This document shows, piece by piece, positions 5,602-8,719 of a DNA stretch of 8,719 bases. Source of the DNA: Candidatus Pelethomonas intestinigallinarum. Its GTDB lineage: Bacteria; Bacillota; Clostridia; Oscillospirales; Oscillospiraceae. The notes beneath the pieces are model-generated. The model did not search any database. It was not told the DNA's origin and saw only the letters and a program-made list of their open reading frames with translations. The stretch covers positions 1 to 8,719 of the forward strand of contig DVGP01000094.1 in the NCBI GenBank assembly GCA_018712665.1. The letters run 5' to 3'. Position 1 is the first letter of the stretch. Every line of letters begins with the position of its first letter. Position numbers and translations under genes: made by a program.

Positions 5602-6843
5602 TTACCCCTGGTCGGGGTCCGTCTCCCTCTCCGCCTTTGCTGGCGGGACGCGCCGCTCTTCCACGCCGGAGGCGTGTATCCGCAGGTTTTTCTCCCTGAG
5701 ACGCCGGTAGACGAACTGGCGGAACAAAGTATAGATCACCGAGGTCATAGGGATGAAGAGCAGCATCCCCGCCACCCCCATGAGGCTGCCGCCGATGGAC
5801 ACGGCAGCCAGCACCCAGATGGAGGGCAGCCCCACCGAGGACCCCACCACGTGGGGGTAGATCAGGTTGCCCTCCACCTGCTGCAAAATCAGGAACATGG
5901 CCACAAAGATCAGGGCCTGCATGGGGGAGACCATCAGCAGGAGGAAAGCACCCAGGCCGCAACCGATGAAGGCCCCCACAATGGGGATCAGGGCGGTGAC
6001 GGCGATGGTGCAGCCCACCAGCACGGCGTAGGGCATGTTCAAAATGGACATGACGATGAAGAACATGGTGCCCAGGATCACCGCTTCGGTGCACTGGCCG
6101 GTGATGAAGGAGGAGAAGATCCGGTGGCTGAGGGAGAACACCTCCACCACCTGGTCGGCCCCTTTCCGGGGCAGAAGAGCATAGAGGGCCTTGCGGCACT
6201 GCAGCCCCAGCTTCTCCTTCTGCAGGAGGAGATAACAGGCGAAGAAAAAGGCGATGAAGGTGTCCGCCACGCCGTTGAACACATTCATGGCGGTGGAGAA
6301 AGCGGAGGAGAGGATGCTGGTGGCGCCGCTCTTGACGACGTCCACCACCTGATTGATCAGGGATTGCCAGTTGATGGACTGCCAGTTGAAGGTCAGGGAG
6401 TTCAGCCACTCCATGACCTGGGGGGTGTTGGCGAACATCTCCTCGGCCCAGTTCAGGAACCGCAGCACAGCGTTCTGAATGGTGACCCCCAGCCCCGCCA
6501 CTGTCCGCACCAGCTCCGGAGCGATGACCAGCACCAGAACCAGAATCACCAGCACCACAAACAGGAACGTCAGCAGCAAGCTCACCGGCCGCAGAAACCG
6601 CCGGACCCGGCGGCTGGCAGTGGGCTTGCCCCCAGGTGTTGGGAGCAGCTTCGACTCAATGAAGCGCATAGGCACGTTCAATACAAAGGCCACGGCCCCG
6701 CCGGCCAGGAAGGGTGCCAGCAGGTCCAGCAGGAATACCGCCGCCCGGGCCGCCCCGTCGAACCACTCAAAGGCGGTAAAGGCCAGGGCCGCGAAAGCGA
6801 TGAGCAGTGCCAGTTTTTTCATGGTCTTTCGGGATAACTCCAT
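5602..6843 (-). CDS. AI-2E family transporter (PerM/YtvI-like membrane protein)
   Basis: A 413-residue integral membrane protein of the AI-2E transporter family (UPF0118). Hydrophobic segments lie at about 10-25, 33-55, 87-110, 186-206, 248-270, 272-305, 308-322 and 342-375, with a soluble amphipathic part between 110 and 185, the usual family layout. The C-terminal signature is present: ALIPIVGAFIG (284-294), QQVEGNLIYPHVVG (321-334) and GLPSIWVL (338-345). The last 25 residues are charged and cytoplasmic. Members transport varied things, including autoinducer-2 in TqsA and ions in others, and a YtvI group is tied to sporulation, so the substrate here is unknown. ATG at 6843 follows GGGAGG by 7 bases. 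It has its own promoter and ends at the bidirectional terminator. Confidence 0.9.
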   Translation of the reverse strand: MELSRKTMKKLALLIAFAALAFTAFEWFDGAARAAVFLLDLLAPFLAGGAVAFVLNVPMRFIESKLLPTPGGKPTASRRVRRFLRPVSLLLTFLFVVLVILVLVLVIAPELVRTVAGLGVTIQNAVLRFLNWAEEMFANTPQVMEWLNSLTFNWQSINWQSLINQVVDVVKSGATSILSSAFSTAMNVFNGVADTFIAFFFACYLLLQKEKLGLQCRKALYALLPRKGADQVVEVFSLSHRIFSSFITGQCTEAVILGTMFFIVMSILNMPYAVLVGCTIAVTALIPIVGAFIGCGLGAFLLLMVSPMQALIFVAMFLILQQVEGNLIYPHVVGSSVGLPSIWVLAAVSIGGSLMGVAGMLLFIPMTSVIYTLFRQFVYRRLREKNLRIHASGVEERRVPPAKAERETDPDQG

Positions 6844-6857
6844 TGCAAACCTCCCTC

Positions 6858-6874
6858 GCCGCGCCGGGCGCGGC
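6858..6874 (-). promoter_or_regulatory. GC-rich hairpin beside the ribosome binding site
   Basis: GCCGCGCC and GGCGCGGC flank a single central base just upstream of the GGGAGG ribosome binding site of the AI-2E-family gene, inside its predicted leader. Such a stem could affect message stability or ribosome access. Function is inferred only from position. Confidence 0.35.
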
Positions 6875-6894
6875 CGACATGTCTCTTTTGTTCT

Positions 6895-6923
6895 ATCCTA
6901 CCTCCTGTGTCCCGCCCCGTCAA
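6895..6923 (-). promoter_or_regulatory. Promoter of the AI-2E-family gene
   Basis: TTGACG (6923-6918, five of six) and TAGGAT (6900-6895, four of six) on the minus strand are exactly 17 bases apart, about 50 bases before the start codon. Confidence 0.7.
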
Positions 6924-6997
6924 GGGCAACTGTGTGAATTTTCCGAAAATAAGCCCTCCCAAAGCCGAAACACTCCCTTTCCTTCCCGGCGGGGCTG

Positions 6998-7006
6998 TGG
7001 TATACT
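6998..7006 (+). promoter_or_regulatory. Promoter of the AAA+ ATPase gene (extended -10)
   Basis: TGgTATACT gives a five-of-six -10 with the extended TG motif. The -35 region 17 bases upstream (TTTCCT, 6978-6983) is weak. Transcription would begin near 7013, leaving a leader of about 60 nt. Confidence 0.6.
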
Positions 7007-7071
7007 GGACTGCGATATTTCATGCCATGCCGCGGCAGAGATCTCTTCGCGGCGGCGGAAAAGAGGAGCCC

Positions 7072-8670
7072 ATGAGCAAAAATTTCCACCGGGATTACGC
7101 CGACGCCGTCGGCCGCTTCTGCCAGTGCGTGCCGCCGGAGGCGGGGGTGAGCTGCGAGGAGGTGGACACCTACTTCCGGGCCTGCGCCCTGTGCCTGTGG
7201 GCGGCCAGTGGAGGCCGGGGCGGGGACGTCATCGGCATCAACCAGATCTACACCCACCGGCAGGTCAAATTCTCCCCCCAGCAGTTTGACAAGGCTATCG
7301 GCTACTACCGTGCCAACCCCACCTACAACGTGGGCGTGCCGGAGTTTTTCCAGCGGCTGGCCGCCTGGGACGCGGCCCACGGCACCACCTACAGCCGCTC
7401 CTTTGCGGAGATTCAGAAGAATCTGCTGATGCTCTGCGCCGCCTACGACGGTACCTTCTCCTTCAGCGAGAGCCAGCGGATCGGCAGGCTCCACGACCTG
7501 CTCACCGCCGCCTGTGACAGCGCCGGGGTCCCGCCCCTGCCCGCCGGCGGAACGGGAGCCGGGCCGGAGCTGACCCTGGGCGGCAGGCCGAAGCGGGACG
7601 CCGCCGGGGAGCTCAACGACCTGATGGACGAGTTTGACCGTGTCCTCTCCCGGGACCGGTCCCGGAGCCTGTACAGCGACTTTTTCGGCGGGCAGCCCCC
7701 TGCCCGGAGCCCCCTGGACCCCCTGCCGGTGGCGGAGGGGCCCGCGCCCGCAGAGGAAAAGACGCCTCCCGCCGCCCCCGCCGCCCCGGAGGAGGCCAAG
7801 GGGGAGGAGGCCCCGCCCCGGCCCTCCCTGGAGGAGGCCATGGCGGAGCTCAACGAGCTGGTGGGCCTGGAGGTGGTGAAGAAGGACGTGGAGAGCCTGG
7901 TGAACCTGGTGAAGGTCCGGGCTCTGCGGCGTGAGCGGGGCATGAAGTGCCCGGACATGTCCTTCCACCTGGTGTTCTCCGGCAACCCCGGTACCGGCAA
8001 GACCACCGTGGCCCGGATCGTGGGGAAGATCTACGCCGCCCTGGGGCTGCTCTCCAAGGGCCACCTGGTGGAGGTGGACCGCAGCGGGCTGGTGGCGGGG
8101 TACGTGGGCCAGACCGCCATCAAGACCCAGGAGGTCATCGAAAAGTCCCTGGGGGGCGTGCTGTTCATCGACGAGGCCTACACCCTGGCCCCCGAGGGTG
8201 CGGACAAGGACTTCGGCCAGGAGGCCATCGACACCATCCTCAAGGCCATGGAGGACCACCGGGACGACTTCGCGGTCATCGTGGCGGGGTATGCAACCCT
8301 GATGCCCCGGTTCATCGACTCCAACCCGGGGCTGAAGTCCCGGTTCAACAAGTATCTCCACTTTGAGGACTACGACGGCGGGCAGCTCTACGAGATCTTC
8401 CTGGGCCGGGTCAAGCGCAGCGACTACAAGCTCTCTGAGGAGGCCGGGGAGACCGCCCGGCGGTATCTGGCCCGGCTCTATGAGACAAGGGATGACAACT
8501 TCGGCAACGCCCGAGACGTGCGGAACCTCTTCGAGCGGATCGTGGCCAACCAGGCCGACCGGGTGGCGAGCCTGGAGGTCCCCACCGACGAGGACATCCT
8601 GACCATCACTTCCGGAGATTTGAAGGGCGTGATGGACCTGCCGGAGGAGACGCCTCCCGCCGAAGCGTAG
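7072..8670 (+). CDS. AAA+ ATPase (CbxX/CfqX-SpoVK type) with TerB-like N-terminal region
   Basis: A 532-residue soluble protein in three parts. Residues 1-155 are helical; positions 118-144, including AAYDGTFSFSESQRI, resemble the TerB/DjlA acidic repeat (D126, G127, E133). Residues 205-253 are a Pro/Ala/Glu-rich linker. Residues 255-515 are a AAA+ domain with Walker A GNPGTGKT (304-311), Walker B VLFIDEAY (363-370), pore-loop-like GYVGQTA (343-349), arginine finger R424 in SRFN and sensor-2 R481 in GNARDVRN. The AAA+ part is closest by eye to CbxX/CfqX and SpoVK; Rubisco activase CbbX is the best-known member, but nothing here suggests Rubisco. All ATPase residues are present, so it should hydrolyse ATP and remodel a partner; that partner is unknown. 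ATG at 7072 follows GAGGAG by 3-4 bases; an in-frame ATG at 7027 lacks a ribosome binding site. It stands alone. Confidence 0.85.
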   Translation: MSKNFHRDYADAVGRFCQCVPPEAGVSCEEVDTYFRACALCLWAASGGRGGDVIGINQIYTHRQVKFSPQQFDKAIGYYRANPTYNVGVPEFFQRLAAWDAAHGTTYSRSFAEIQKNLLMLCAAYDGTFSFSESQRIGRLHDLLTAACDSAGVPPLPAGGTGAGPELTLGGRPKRDAAGELNDLMDEFDRVLSRDRSRSLYSDFFGGQPPARSPLDPLPVAEGPAPAEEKTPPAAPAAPEEAKGEEAPPRPSLEEAMAELNELVGLEVVKKDVESLVNLVKVRALRRERGMKCPDMSFHLVFSGNPGTGKTTVARIVGKIYAALGLLSKGHLVEVDRSGLVAGYVGQTAIKTQEVIEKSLGGVLFIDEAYTLAPEGADKDFGQEAIDTILKAMEDHRDDFAVIVAGYATLMPRFIDSNPGLKSRFNKYLHFEDYDGGQLYEIFLGRVKRSDYKLSEEAGETARRYLARLYETRDDNFGNARDVRNLFERIVANQADRVASLEVPTDEDILTITSGDLKGVMDLPEETPPAEA

Positions 8671-8684
8671 AGCGAACAGCACAG

Positions 8685-8719
8685 CGCCCCGCCGCCGGGT
8701 CATTTCCCGGGGCGGGGCG
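8685..8719 (+). terminator. GC-rich hairpin after the AAA+ gene, cut by the window edge
   Basis: The left arm (8685-8699) and right arm (8706-8719) pair over 14 bp with one bulged G at 8694, leaving the loop TCATTT. It starts 14 bases after the stop codon. Whether a U-tract follows cannot be seen because the window ends at the stem. Confidence 0.7.

Noticed and set aside
5575..6837. 420-codon plus-strand open frame opposite the AI-2E-family gene
   Set aside because: His/Gln/Gly-rich shadow of a GC-rich membrane protein gene; it also starts inside the shared terminator region.
5602..6843. Quorum-sensing role for the AI-2E-family protein
   Set aside because: The family name overstates function; nothing in the sequence or neighbours (no luxS or lsr genes) supports autoinducer transport.
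6898..8703. 601-codon minus-strand open frame opposite the AAA+ gene
   Set aside because: Antisense shadow: composition is biased to Gly, Val, His and Leu, and the plus strand carries all AAA+ motifs.

Overview
The window looks like chromosomal DNA from a GC-rich Firmicute, most likely a Clostridia/Oscillospiraceae-type gut anaerobe. This is inferred from strong AGGAGG-type ribosome binding sites, TATAAT-type promoters, U-tailed intrinsic terminators, GC-rich third codon positions and the gene set. I recognise six complete genes, and a possible seventh begins at the left edge and runs off it. No tRNA, rRNA, CRISPR array or transposase is visible.

Layout, left to right. Positions 1-25 may hold the first eight codons of a minus-strand gene. 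Positions 26-642 have no credible gene but contain two inverted copies (about 78-239 and 450-636) of a GC-rich, multi-hairpin non-coding element. The second copy abuts the stop codon of ssnA. Next come four minus-strand genes: ssnA (amidohydrolase), upp (uracil phosphoribosyltransferase), tsaB and tsaE (tRNA t6A synthesis; their stop and start codons overlap). rodA (cell-wall polymerase) diverges from tsaE and runs on the plus strand. It converges on a minus-strand AI-2E-family membrane protein, with a shared bidirectional terminator between them. An AAA+ ATPase gene with a TerB-like N-terminal region diverges from the AI-2E-family gene and ends in a GC-rich hairpin at the right edge.

How the genes relate. 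tsaE and tsaB encode two partners of the t6A machinery; tsaD and rimI, common neighbours, are not here. upp and ssnA both concern nucleobases: upp salvages uracil, and SsnA proteins belong to anaerobic purine-catabolism clusters. They appear to be separate transcription units. rodA, the AI-2E-family gene and the AAA+ gene are ordinary single-gene units with their own promoters.

The most interesting parts are non-coding. (1) ssnA has a leader of about 160 nt with a textbook intrinsic terminator before its ribosome binding site, plus competing upstream pairings. This looks like an attenuator or riboswitch of a class I cannot name. (2) The two inverted hairpin arrays differ by compensatory base changes, which suggests selection on structure. 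(3) A 17-bp palindrome fills the spacer of the likely upp promoter.
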